Part shown: positions 23,801-33,872 of the stretch, piece by piece
Position numbering within the stretch: the stretch's first letter is position 1
Layout of the letters: every line of letters starts with the position of its first letter
NCBI GenBank assembly: GCA_036872755.1
Contig: JAVHNS010000004.1
Location: 3,448,720 to 3,512,719, forward strand
Source: Orbilia blumenaviensis
Lineage: Eukaryota; Ascomycota; Orbiliomycetes; Orbiliales; Orbiliaceae
Length of the DNA: 64,000 nucleotides
Direction of reading: 5' to 3'
Made by a program: the position numbers and the translations under genes
Notes under the pieces: model-generated
The model's input: the letters and a program-made list of their open reading frames with translations, nothing else
Database searches by the model: none
What the model was told of the DNA's origin: nothing

Positions 23801-25983
23801 ATGGGTCCCACTTGGCCATATGGTCTATGAAAAACTCCTTGTCGACGATTTACACTGCAAAATGCATCAATGTCATACAGGTGTGTATAAAATATACTGC
23901 TGTCTGTCAAAAATCCTAGAGAATAGGGAATATTCGAACAGCGAACCAATACCGATTACTGTTGGACCCGAACCTACCATTATTGCAGATTCGGGAACAT
24001 CCACCTCGGGGAGCTCGGGTGATGTAACAAGCAAAGTTATTGGTGCACCTGAACCCCCACCGAAAAGGTCATTCTCAAACCTTGATAACGGGGAAGATAA
24101 TAAAAGCAGAAAATATGTGACCAGCTGCTTGAGTATGTAATTATAAGGAAGTTTTTTTTCTAAAAACCAGCAGTAACAAGTCATCGTTATTTATCTTCCT
24201 CAGCGCCGTGTGTAGTACGACCTAAGCTGTTAGCGAAAGCATGCCCCGCATCCTGAACTCACATTTGCGGTTGGCCTACGCTGCCTAATTACCCGCCTTG
24301 GTGCCATTGCAGCTCCGGTCTTATGGATTTAATTACTCATACGTATATACCTGCTAAATTTCAACCTTCTATGTTTAGATACTGTATCTATAGTCTAAAA
24401 ATCCTACCTGTTGGGGCAACTGGCCAAATGGCAGAGATAGTCGGCCTCGTCGCCAGAGCCATGCAACTCACTGATGTAGCGATTTGATTACGGTCTCCCT
24501 CACTCTTTTGGGTGCGCATGGACTATGAAGCCTACCGACAGCGATATTAATGGAGCAGTTTCTGATGTCTTTGATCTACCTTACGTCCTTGAGCATTTAA
24601 GTAAAGTACTGGATCGTCATCGTGGCTGCGTAGTAAAGAGAACTACTGGAGTACTTAGGTGATTCCAAGACCAGTCAAAAGATGCACATATGTGATTTAG
24701 CAATCAAAGAGGTAAAGACTACTACTAAGATAGTGAAAAGTAAGACGACGAGAGTTCAATGGTTATTTCGAAAATCGAAGACAACGGGTATGAAATTGAG
24801 CTTGAAGGGTTTTAAGAGTATACTTAAGATGCAGAAAAGGATTCGACCATACAAATGAGAAAACCCAAATTGGCCAACACATATGAATTCGGGGTTTAAC
24901 GCTAGTTCTAAGGAATATGAAACGAAGCTAGTCAGGACACTGTTCAACGACGGGCTTGCTGCTGCTGGTTCTACTTAATCAAGTAGTAATTATGACGGTC
25001 CTATCGGGGGGAATGTAGTAAAGACACATGTCTGGGAAACGGTACTCTTAAAGTCATACGAGAATATCAGCAAGCGCCAATTAACAGTCGACTTCGGGGG
25101 CCCGGGGCGACACTTCTGTGGAAGCCCCTTAATCAACAAAAATTGAGTTCTACGCCATCGCTTTACGGACTACCGAGTCCAAGATAGAAAATAGATAGCA
25201 CTTCAGATGCTGATGCTGATGTGGGTGCTGGTGTACACGTGTGGGTGTGGTGTTGTTACCCTTCTGGAGGAATTGACAACAACCTCGGAAGATGCAATTA
25301 AAATATAACAAAATCAAGATAAAGGGATGTTCAGAAAAACCTCAAGGGATGTTTCGGGGAGAGTTCGCACAGAGTAAACGTTCACTGAAGGGGATCCAAA
25401 TAATCCCGCCGATTGGAAACCAAATCCACTGAGGGCCCCTGAGGCTTCCGCTGTGACACTGGTTATCCAAAAAGCGTATATACGGCGATTTATATACTGA
25501 CCATGAAGCTCTGTGCGGCATTTTCGCAGCTAGAGGTGGTGGATATGCCTGGAGCCATTTAAACGGTAATCAGCGTGGCTACTTCAATGAGGGTCCTGCA
25601 GCACTACACAAAGCCAGAAGAACATCGACTCGACCCAGAGCGAACGATAGAGCTCACAATTGTATCCAAGCAATGGATATCAAAAAATATTTTAAATAAG
25701 GGTGATTATGACTATAAAGAATATGGAGAAGGTGGATATGCTCATCTACGAGAATTGACTCCTCTTCGCCTTCTCCAACAACGACGCAAAGATCGGAGAG
25801 CTGCCATTCAAGAAAGGTGGCATTCTCGATATTTACAAGATTGGTGTATACCGGTGTAATGCATCCTTTAAGAGGTGGACCGGCAGAATACCCTGCAATT
25901 TTGTAAAATTGCTTGACTAAACACCACCAAAACCATATCGAACAGAGAGTAGTTCTAGTAGCCCTCACTAAACAGACAATAAT

Positions 25984-26432
25984 GTGAATAGCCCTAACGC
26001 CGATACTCCACCTCCGACTGGTACTCCTAACAGTCCGCCGAATTGCAATGTCAATTCGTTCAATAGTAGTACTGGCACACCGAATTTGCCGAATCACGAT
26101 ACAAGTCCATATTTCAATGGTGGCATTAAAGTATTGGTTCATGAAATTGTTCCGAAAGATTCAAATTCGGCATAGAGGAAGACATATAGAAAGTTTAAAT
26201 ATTCGATAGAGTCTGCCCGGCAAGAAGCGAAAGAGGAAAATGATCAGCTGAGGAGGGAGAATAAGTCCATGTGTTGTCGATGCTTGTTTCATCCATGCAT
26301 GGCCATTCACCGCGAGAGGCCGCGAAAATCTGTATTACTTTCACAAATCAACTTCTATTCTGCACTTCCCATTGGACAAAGTCAAATCACAGCATACCTT
26401 GGCCGTAATACCAATTTTTCTCTTTTTGTATA
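25984..26432 (+). pseudogene. Possible decayed ORF, Pro/Asn-rich then coiled coil, one in-frame stop
   Basis: One frame stays open for about 150 codons apart from a single TAG at 26173-26175. Before the stop it is Pro/Thr/Asn-rich (TPPPTGTPNSPPN). After it comes a basic, heptad-like stretch (EAKEENDQLRRENKSM) that looks like a coiled coil or the end of a bZIP-type segment. The TAG could lie in an unrecognised intron or be a true break. No family can be named. Confidence is low because 150 codons with one stop can occur by chance in fungal DNA. Confidence 0.25.
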
Positions 26433-27116
26433 ATTCACCGAAATCGAGCAAAGCATAGTACGTATAGGTACGAGGATCCCAATACTGAACGTTCTCAAAT
26501 ATCTTTATTATTATTGTTGAAGCTGCAGTTTGAGCCCTAGGATTTCGCATCGAGAATCTAGAGTACATTGAATTAGTTTACCTGGCCTGAAAAATAATGG
26601 AGAGTCGTGGTAGACCCGGCAGGGCCCTGTATTACCGGCATCCTGTGCATTGTGGTCTGAAGCTAATTAGAGTTTTGTGTTGACCCCACACCAGAAACCA
26701 AACTGTTTGTGTTGCGGCACCTTCCGCTTCTTGGCACATTCCAAGCATTGCACCATAACTACATGCACGAGTCTTTTTCTGGAATTGGCCTAGTGAACGA
26801 TAGTTTGTGTTACGTCTATCTCGGAGCTTTGGGTGACGTGGATATTAACCGCCGCTTCCCTCACTACTCTCCCTTCGGTTTGTATTGCCCTATAAGCCCA
26901 GCCATTTCAATAACGTGAACAGGATTTATACCTCTTCCCTTTTAGTATAGGACAGCTCAAGATTTACATTCCATTCATGCATCATGCATAATTACCTTGC
27001 GTCTCAGCCGTGTCCGACTGCGAATGTGTTCCGTAATCCAACTGCTAATTTATTCAACAATCTGATGCGGAGGTCCATACTCTCGGTCCTTCCTCATATT
27101 TCTTTCTTCCTTCCTG

Positions 27117-27124
27117 TATAAAAG
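27117..27124 (+). promoter_or_regulatory. TATA box of the VHL-like gene
   Basis: TATAAAAG about 130 bp upstream of the start codon at 27254, preceded by a pyrimidine-rich stretch (TCTTTCTTCCTTCC). Position and sequence support it as a core promoter. Confidence 0.55.
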
Positions 27125-27253
27125 CGCATCGACCGCCATCAATCTTGCTTGTTTCTTCAATCCAGGTTATCAAGAAACTCAACTATCAATTATTTTAATA
27201 CAATTTGACTTCTCGCCTTCTATCGAAATTGAAACCCTCTATAGTCTATTAAT

Positions 27254-27638
27254 ATGTCGTCTGCCCTTCAAGATCCTGCTGTAAGTGTTGTGCCTATGAT
27301 CTAACAAAGAGCTTTTAAAGCTTTTTGGCTAATTGAAATTCTATTAGGTCTTTTTGATCCAGCCAATCCACCCTGACAACGAACCGGGCTCAAAGTCCGT
27401 CAGTGGCGATAAAGCGACGAAAGTCACCTTCATCAACAATCGCACCAATCCAGTGCAAGTCTGGTGGCTCAACTACGAGGGTAAGCGGGTTTCGTACGGA
27501 TCTGTTGCTGGAAAAGGCGGTATCAAAGAGCAGGATACCTATATTACCCACCCGTGGGTTTTGGTAGACGAATCCAGTCAAGCAGTGTTGGGTATTTACC
27601 ATCCGAGTGCCCGTCCAGGCCGTGTTATTCTGCTCTAA
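27254..27638 (+). CDS. Small VHL beta-domain protein (105 aa)
   Basis: A two-exon gene (27254-27280 and 27348-27638) with an intron GTAAGT...TTAG and a total of 105 residues. From about residue 30 onward the sequence matches the beta domain of the von Hippel-Lindau protein: VTFINNRTNPVQVWWLNYEG, then a THPWV turn and VLGIYHPS. In animals this domain recognises hydroxylated HIF as part of a ubiquitin ligase; fungi have no HIF. Small stand-alone VHL-beta proteins are known in bacteria and fungi and are functionally unclear. The alpha domain that binds elongin C is absent here, so it is probably a binding domain rather than an E3 adaptor. It has no signal peptide, so it should be intracellular. 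Confidence 0.75.
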
Positions 27639-28301
27639 ATAGGTCATCACTGCCTCCATTATCGGCAGGCTTGGTAATGGTTTACTGAGGGTTTTACGGA
27701 GGGCAAAATTGATAAATTGTCAGAATCATGTAACTAGACATCGTCGCAAGCTGTCTTGGCCCTTATATACCTGTCGAGCCCAAATGATCAATCCAAAAGT
27801 ACTCTAGTACTATGGCTATCACCAAAAGCAGCTAAAAGAGATAACAAGACATTTTGCCATCAAAATTTCTACAACTCCAAATAGGGTATTATAATCAAAT
27901 TTCAGATTAAATATACTTATCTATAAAACAGCTCATATTATGATATTGCTTATTCTGGATTTGGCGCAAACTTTCTTCAAAAAAGCATGCAGGAGGAAGA
28001 CCCAGCAAGGGACACTGGTATTCAAGCCTGAACAAATATTGATCTTTAAGCTATTCAGAAATTTCTTGCTGGATTTCAATAAGGGCACTCATAAAATAGA
28101 GCGACTCCGTTGGTAGTGTTCCTATATTTCCGATAGTACCCAGAACCCCGATGAATGACTTATGGAGAGCTTCAAGTAGGAGTAGCCGAAACCAACTTCA
28201 GAGCAAGCAGAAGAATATAGAAACAAGAAAATAAGCTAGGAAGTTCTGAATGTCTTAGCTACAAAGAAAAGTAAACGTGGAGAATACTCGGCCGGGAGAA
28301 T
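27639..28301. other. 660-bp interval downstream of the VHL-like gene
   Basis: Contains the 3' flank of the VHL-like gene. Otherwise AT-leaning sequence in which I see no gene or structured element. Confidence 0.4.
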
Positions 28302-28739
28302 ATGGTCTTCAGTGAAGCAAGTTTATACCGGAAAACTTCAATATGGGATAAGTGGAACTCAGCTGTTGTAGAAATCCTTAATTCGCCGGTATTTTTCCAG
28401 CACAGGATGATCCACCTTATAAACGAGAAAGCTCATATGAAGTTTAGTTTTGACAATCTTTCTAATTTGCCCCGGCACGTATTTAAGCAAATATCACGAC
28501 GTGCAAATCTGGCGTGCTTAATATCTCAGCAATCGATTATAATATTCGGGCTACGCGGCGGAGTATTAATTACGATGCATGGGCCTGGCGCAAAGTCTAT
28601 GGCGTTATTACGCGAGTTCAGGGAGAATTTGTATACAGCTTACCTCTGGTATACCGGTATTTTCATGCGCATTAACAATATCAACCTGGTATTATTAAGA
28701 GAAATAGTAGAAAGATTGTCCACAAGACCTTTTGCTTAA
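28302..28739 (+). CDS. Hypothetical ORF (145 aa), doubtful
   Basis: An open frame of 145 codons from an ATG, with no recognisable domain. It has mixed hydrophobic and basic helices (for example REFRENLYTAYLWYTGIFMR), no signal peptide and no obvious intron extension on either side. Length and an ATG start are the only support. It could be a small orphan gene or a surviving piece of an old element in a gene-poor region. Confidence 0.25.
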   Translation: MVFSEASLYRKTSIWDKWNSAVVEILNSPVFFQHRMIHLINEKAHMKFSFDNLSNLPRHVFKQISRRANLACLISQQSIIIFGLRGGVLITMHGPGAKSMALLREFRENLYTAYLWYTGIFMRINNINLVLLREIVERLSTRPFA

Positions 28740-28997
28740 TGAAATACCACATCACTGTAGCAGGTACATAAGTCATACATTGTTATACAGAGTGAACCCC
28801 GAAAAAGGACGCAATGAAACTAAATAAAATGGCGATTTGCACGTAAATGGTGTCATATTGAATAAACTTTTCCTCAATTCGTTTAACTAAGGCCTCAATC
28901 TATGACTACGACGGTTGCAAGTTTCAGAGACAAAAATCAAAGCACAACAACCACCACCACAGATCACACAAAAGCGTAAATTGGGAGCTAAATAATA

Positions 28998-30800
28998 CTA
29001 TATCTCCTTCTGACCAACTGGTCCGCCACCTGCAGGCCCTGCCAATAGACCCTGTCTCTTTGCCATAAACTTACCACCCAGAAGTTTTGCCAGTTCCTCT
29101 GCACCAAATCCAAATTCCTCAGCCAGTTTGCCCAACACAATAATACCCAATTCAAATGTCGATTTGCCTCCCCTGCAAGCACCCCTTTCCAAGTGCATAA
29201 TTAGTCCGCTCAAAGTTGTAAACGTCCTCTCTCTCCCTGGAAGATCCACGCCTAAGAAAGATAGCCCGCAATGGTATAAGGGTGGTGAATGCACTGGTGA
29301 CGCAACGTGTCGCTCGAGGTCAACCCGCCTGCCGAACTTCTTTCTACAAATGTAACAGATATTTCCCGATATCTCTCGATCAGAAACAATAATTGAAGGA
29401 GTAGACGTTTCCATTGACGGGGTGCATGAAGACCGGATGAAGTCTGAATTCCAAGAATCTAGTGACATAAAATTATCTTCATCCGGGACCCCAAAATGAC
29501 TGTCAATTTCCCACGGCGTATTTAGGCCGGTGTTGAAAGACGCTTCGCTAGCACTGTACGAAGGTGTTAAAATTCCAAACTCATCATCGGACGAACTTTC
29601 CGGGGTTCTATCGTCTAGGATCTCCTCATCTGATGAGGAATCCGAAGTTCCATCGTCATCTATTACCTCAGCGCCTGACACTGCGGAAGTGAGAATACCA
29701 CTCGAGTTTGTGTGCGCCTCCAAAACCTTCCTCGCTCCGGGAATCGTAATCAGGCCTTTCGTATCCCGTTCGCAGATCAGCCGATTAATTGCTTCCCGAT
29801 CGTACCCGCTCCCACAGGTAGCACTTTCTAGGTGAGCGACCAGACCGGCAACCAACTTAAAGCTCCGCGGGCATTTGAGGTTCAGACAATAATAACGCTC
29901 GTTTGCAGTACAACGGTGCACTTTCCGAAGCTTCTTCGTAGCGAAATCTTTCCCACAAGCTTTGCAAATGCGCAGTTTTGGCTGAGAGGGCTTCTTAGAA
30001 ACGGCTCCCTTGGGCCTGCCACATTTGCGATTGTGCTTGTTTAAACTCTTCTTCTTCTTAAACTTTGCTCCACATAGGTGGCAAAGGTGTTTTGCTTTGG
30101 GTTTCGGTTTTGAAACCCTGGGGCATTGCCTTTCAAGGCGCCAATGCTCCCTGAGAAACTTCTTCTTCGCGAAGCCTCTATTGCATGTCGGGCAGATATG
30201 TTTCCCACTAGCTGGCCCCAAGGCTATAGGAACGTTCATACCGCCTAGGCTATTTGTCTGGATGGGATTCGCTTGACGCTGACATGAGTGCAAATCAAAG
30301 GCTCTCTCATCATAAAAATCCATATAACAGCCGAGACACGTGATAGGCGTTGTTGGAACTCGGGGGATATTACCGATAGGGCAATCCGTATGGATAGGAG
30401 CAGCCTCATGGTGAGCTAGGTGCATGGTAAAGTATTCCTCATCGTAAAAGCTCATGCTGCAGCCGAGGCATGTGAATGGCGCGGAGGGGATCGCCAAAGC
30501 TTTGTTGGTGAGGTGGGTTAGCTGCATCTGTATGGCATCATACTGGATACGGGCTGCCTCATGCTGGATTAGATGGAGGTTGAATATTTCCTCGTCGTAG
30601 AAATCTTTGCGACAATCAAGACATGTGAATGGCGCTGTAGGAAGCCTCCGAGCGTTCCTAGCATGGTAAAGGTCATTGTGCCTTGAATAGCGTTCAGGCA
30701 CGATAAAATACAGATCGCAGAGGCAGCAGTGGTGAACTGCAGAGTCACCATCGGCCGAGTTACGAACTTTGCAAGCCCCGCAGATAAAACTCTGTGCCAT
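28998..30800 (-). CDS. C2H2 zinc-finger protein (600 aa)
   Basis: A single-exon protein with many C2H2 or C2H2-like zinc fingers, probably nuclear and nucleic-acid binding. An N-terminal Cys-rich finger is followed by three near-copies of one unit at about residues 56-83, 107-134 and 151-178 (for example APFTCLDCRKDFYDEE). The third has lost part of its His pair. A run of basic fingers follows at about 205-330 (ICPTCNRGFAKKKFLREH, LCHLCGAKFKKKKSLNKH). Next come a segment YDREAINRLICERDTKG of a type common in fungal C2H2 proteins, an acidic Ser/Asp stretch, and further Cys/His clusters near 490-560. The target is unknown. It lies on the same strand as, and 1.2 kb from, the 3' end of the RGG-tailed gene. 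Confidence 0.85.
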   Translation of the reverse strand: MAQSFICGACKVRNSADGDSAVHHCCLCDLYFIVPERYSRHNDLYHARNARRLPTAPFTCLDCRKDFYDEEIFNLHLIQHEAARIQYDAIQMQLTHLTNKALAIPSAPFTCLGCSMSFYDEEYFTMHLAHHEAAPIHTDCPIGNIPRVPTTPITCLGCYMDFYDERAFDLHSCQRQANPIQTNSLGGMNVPIALGPASGKHICPTCNRGFAKKKFLREHWRLERQCPRVSKPKPKAKHLCHLCGAKFKKKKSLNKHNRKCGRPKGAVSKKPSQPKLRICKACGKDFATKKLRKVHRCTANERYYCLNLKCPRSFKLVAGLVAHLESATCGSGYDREAINRLICERDTKGLITIPGARKVLEAHTNSSGILTSAVSGAEVIDDDGTSDSSSDEEILDDRTPESSSDDEFGILTPSYSASEASFNTGLNTPWEIDSHFGVPDEDNFMSLDSWNSDFIRSSCTPSMETSTPSIIVSDREISGNICYICRKKFGRRVDLERHVASPVHSPPLYHCGLSFLGVDLPGRERTFTTLSGLIMHLERGACRGGKSTFELGIIVLGKLAEEFGFGAEELAKLLGGKFMAKRQGLLAGPAGGGPVGQKEI

Positions 30801-32003
30801 CTTGAGTATGAAGCTTTGATATGTCTCCTGAATTTCGAGGATCAGTTTTGTCTGGTGCCTCTCCTGTGGAGGCGGAATATATATTTTCGAACACTTTGGA
30901 TAAGGGGGTGCGAATTGTGAGCGTACAAAAACCGGCTGGGTGTACTATCAACAGTTACACAAACCTCAACCGTTGAACTAGAATATTCGATCCGACTGCC
31001 CGAAGAATGCCAAAGACCAGTAGCGAAAGATTTCTCAAGGATTCATTCTTGTAGCGGCCTCGACAAAATACAAAAATTCCTAGAATGCTACGGGTGATGG
31101 GGGCGTCGGGATGCGGGGTTAGTTATTAGTTGAAATCGGCAAGTGAACCACTGCCAACTCATGCATACGCAACCAGCCCTCTTTCCTCTGTGATTGAGGT
31201 ATGTGTCGGTTAGTACCGACCCGTCTCTTGGCATCCCCATCTCCTGATAAGCAAATTGGGAGCCTCATCCGGGTTATAACTACTGTATGCAAAGGATAGC
31301 ACAGACAGGGAGTGGTTTTTTTATTCGGGAAAAAACACTCTTAGTCAAGAATAGCAGTGAATTATTACTACACTTAATCATGACAATATTGTAACAAAGT
31401 ATTTTATGTTAATATAAAAGTGATAAAATATCAATTTGATTCTATCTTAAATTTTGAGTAAATTATACTACCTAGGCTTTAGAAGTGTCTGAAATAGTAG
31501 TTTTGTCGATCTGCCAGAACAAGTCTAAGGAGGTGGTATATTAAGTAACCTACGTGGTAACCCATAGTCAAACATGATAATCGGACAAGTTAGAATCATT
31601 CTCCTACTCCCGTGGATCTTAACGTATGAGATGTTGGCCATAGAGCTAGAAATGGGCCCGCGATGGCCATCTCGGCAATAGGTTCAGCAGTTATGAATAT
31701 ATGTCACCGGCACTGCAATAAATATTGACTTTTGGATTTCGATTGTGGTATATTTCTCCCGGCGCTATTTCCGTATATGTGAGTTTGGGAATTCAAGGCA
31801 GTCTCGCCTCTGGGAATATAAGCAAAGCCCAAGCGTGACGAGGGTGTCTATGTTATTGTGTTTAGTTCGGTAGATGCTTGAGAATCCATGAATTCTCAAA
31901 GATTTGATATTTCAAGCGAAACAAATTAGTTGCTAGATTTTGAATTTATGCGGACAATCATGAAACACATTTTTGGCCGACCATAGATAGGAAACACAGT
32001 GTT
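30801..32003. other. 1.2-kb interval between zinc-finger and RGG-tailed genes
   Basis: Contains the promoter of the zinc-finger gene and the 3' flank of the RGG-tailed gene. The middle (about 31310-31480) is AT-rich. No gene is supported. Confidence 0.45.
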
Positions 32004-33527
32004 TCAGTAAGTGCATCTCCCGCAGTACCCACAATCATCTGCAGAACAAGCTGTGAAATCCCTGTCATCGTCGTCAGAATCACTCGCGAAGTCGTATTTG
32101 TAGTAGTCATGGTCGTATTCGTAGTAGTCATGGGGTAGGTTAACCCCTTCGCCCTCTGGCGATGACTCTTGATCGGAATAACCCTCGTCCGTGACACGTA
32201 GGCCTGCATCTTCCCATTCCTGTCTAAGGTGCGAAGGCAATACATGCGACTCATCCCCATGCTGCTTGCGAATCTCAAGATAGTCAGGGGAAAGACGATA
32301 AATCTCAAGCAGTCCGCACTCATCCATCTTTACAATCTCGATTATCTTACGTAAGAGAACACAAAGTCTTTTTAATGCGGACTTGTTGTCAGTTTCCCAC
32401 TGCTGGACTTTCTTCTCAACGTTCTCAACTATGATGTCTTTGGTTGGAAAAAGACCGGCACCATTGTGGTACGCGACGATGAAGTTGGGAATTTGCTTGA
32501 GGTAAAGCAAAGGGAAGATCTGTTCCATATCGATTGATTGGCCATACTTCCCTGAACGAGTCTTGAGGTCAAAAATCGAAGACTGGGGAACTTCGGACCC
32601 GCCGGTCTTGATGTTGAGAGATTTGTTCTGCTTTGGGAGGGATTGACTGACTGATACCGCTTTCAGGGCTTGAGCTAAATCGTTATCCTCGTCATGGCTT
32701 TCTTTTTGCGGTAGAGAGGTATTAAAATAACCATCGCACTCGAAGCGAACTATGGATTTGAGTCCGCCGAATTTGTACTGCACTATCCGTTGATGCGTCT
32801 CCGAGCCCTTGACATCCTTCCCCCAAGTCGTATACGCCTCCGGGAATGTATGTCCGAATCCTCGCACTCCGGTGATAAGTTCGGTTGGGGAGCCCTCTTT
32901 ACGGACGAAGAAGACAGTTTTTCCGACCAGCTCAACCGTGAAGCGGAAGGGCTTATCATCATATCGAGCGAAACGGAGGAGGTTGCTCAAAGTACTGCCA
33001 CAGGCAAAAATGTCGATGTTGGATGTTGAAAAAGCGGCGTCGACTCTGAATATAGCTTGAACGGCGGGTTCCATGGGATACGATGGAAACCTGGCAGCAT
33101 TGGGGTCTCGATAGAAATCGCCAGTGTCTTCATCTAACCGACGTGGTACCGAGAGAGGTGTCCACAATGGTGGTTTTCCTTTGATGAAGTCAGCTCGTCC
33201 TTTTGTTCGCGTCCGCCACTATATTTAGTTCTCACCAGGTACCATGATAGTCGAAGCGCTCTCATTCATCCAATTATAGGATGCAACATATTCGCAGTCG
33301 GTGATAACAGCGGCCGCGGAAAGGTTATCACCTGGACTGGTAACATCAATATCTTGAGTGGCGATTTTGGCAACTAAATTCCCAAGGGGATGCTTGACAA
33401 TATCGGGCTGCGGTGGGGCTTGACGCTGTGGTACGCTTCGACCACCTCGACCACCTCGACTACCTCGACCACCCCCAGGCGCGAAGCCAGCCCTACCGCT
33501 AGAGGAGGCGCCTCTCCAAGTCGACAT
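32004..33527 (-). CDS. RGG-tailed fungal family protein, often misnamed GGPP synthetase (488 aa)
   Basis: Exons are 33527-33236 and 33178-32004, with intron 33179-33235 in frame. The N-terminus is Gly/Arg-rich (GRGSRGGRGGRS), typical of RNA-binding tails. The core (ITDCEYVASYNWMN, WTPLSVPRR, FPSYPMEPAVQAIF, ACGSTLSNLLRFAR, GHTFPEAYTTW) matches a widespread fungal family that is usually labelled geranylgeranyl pyrophosphate synthetase. No aspartate-rich DDxxD prenyl-synthase motif exists in the core, so that name should not be used. I see an E-C-D at residues 244-246 (VRFECDGY) and a D-L-K at 301-303 (IFDLKTRS). Their spacing resembles PD-(D/E)XK nucleases of the DXO/Rai1 type; that is my inference. 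The C-terminus is acidic, then Cys-rich. The gene starts 345 bp from, and divergent to, the helicase-AAA gene. Confidence 0.85.
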
Positions 33528-33872
33528 TTGAAGCTTCTTATGGGAGCTTTCGAGAGAGGTTTAGGATTGAGAAAGAGTAAGAAGAGCTATAAAACAAGGC
33601 TGGTCCTGTAGATGACGAGTTGAGTGAAGTGTGGTGGTGTGTTGTTAGGCGGCACAGCATTCAGTTGATGGGTCTCAAGGTATGCATGACGATGAACGAC
33701 TTCAGGCAGCATATAATTAGTCATCTAGCAGCAGAGTAGGGCCTCGAGCCAAAAGCGAGAGCCAAAAGGTACATCCGATAATTAAAAGTTGAATCAAGTC
33801 CTTCCTACCCTCATACCCCACACATACTCTCTCCTTCACGTACTCTACTTTCTATTGAGGACTCTCGCGCTA
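33528..33872. promoter_or_regulatory. 345-bp bidirectional promoter
   Basis: The complete spacer between two divergent start codons (33527 minus, 33873 plus). A TATAAAA lies at 33588-33594. A spacer this short strongly suggests that the RGG-tailed gene and the helicase-AAA gene share regulatory sequence. Confidence 0.6.

Larger units (their letters stand above)
20739..27253. other. 6.5-kb gene-poor region with decayed ORFs
   Basis: Mostly AT-leaning sequence with short frames and no family motifs. Weak candidates are 23820-24140 plus (106 codons, Pro/Ser/Thr-rich end) and 25575-25859 plus (94 codons). Neither has a promoter, introns joining it to more coding sequence, or a recognisable domain. 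The separately listed frame at 25984-26432 is the most gene-like. The region reads as old, broken accessory DNA. Confidence 0.4.

Noticed and set aside
23820..24140. 106-codon plus-strand ORF ending in a Pro/Ser-rich stretch
   Set aside because: No homology recognised, no promoter and no exon partners; kept only as a remark in the gene-poor region.
25654..26142. 162-codon minus-strand ORF
   Set aside because: Overlaps weak plus-strand frames, has no domain, and its Arg/Ile-rich content reflects short repeated triplets.
32004..33527. Annotation as geranylgeranyl pyrophosphate synthetase
   Set aside because: The core lacks both aspartate-rich DDxxD motifs of prenyl synthases. The Asp run near the C-terminus lies in a low-complexity acidic tail, not in an enzyme motif.
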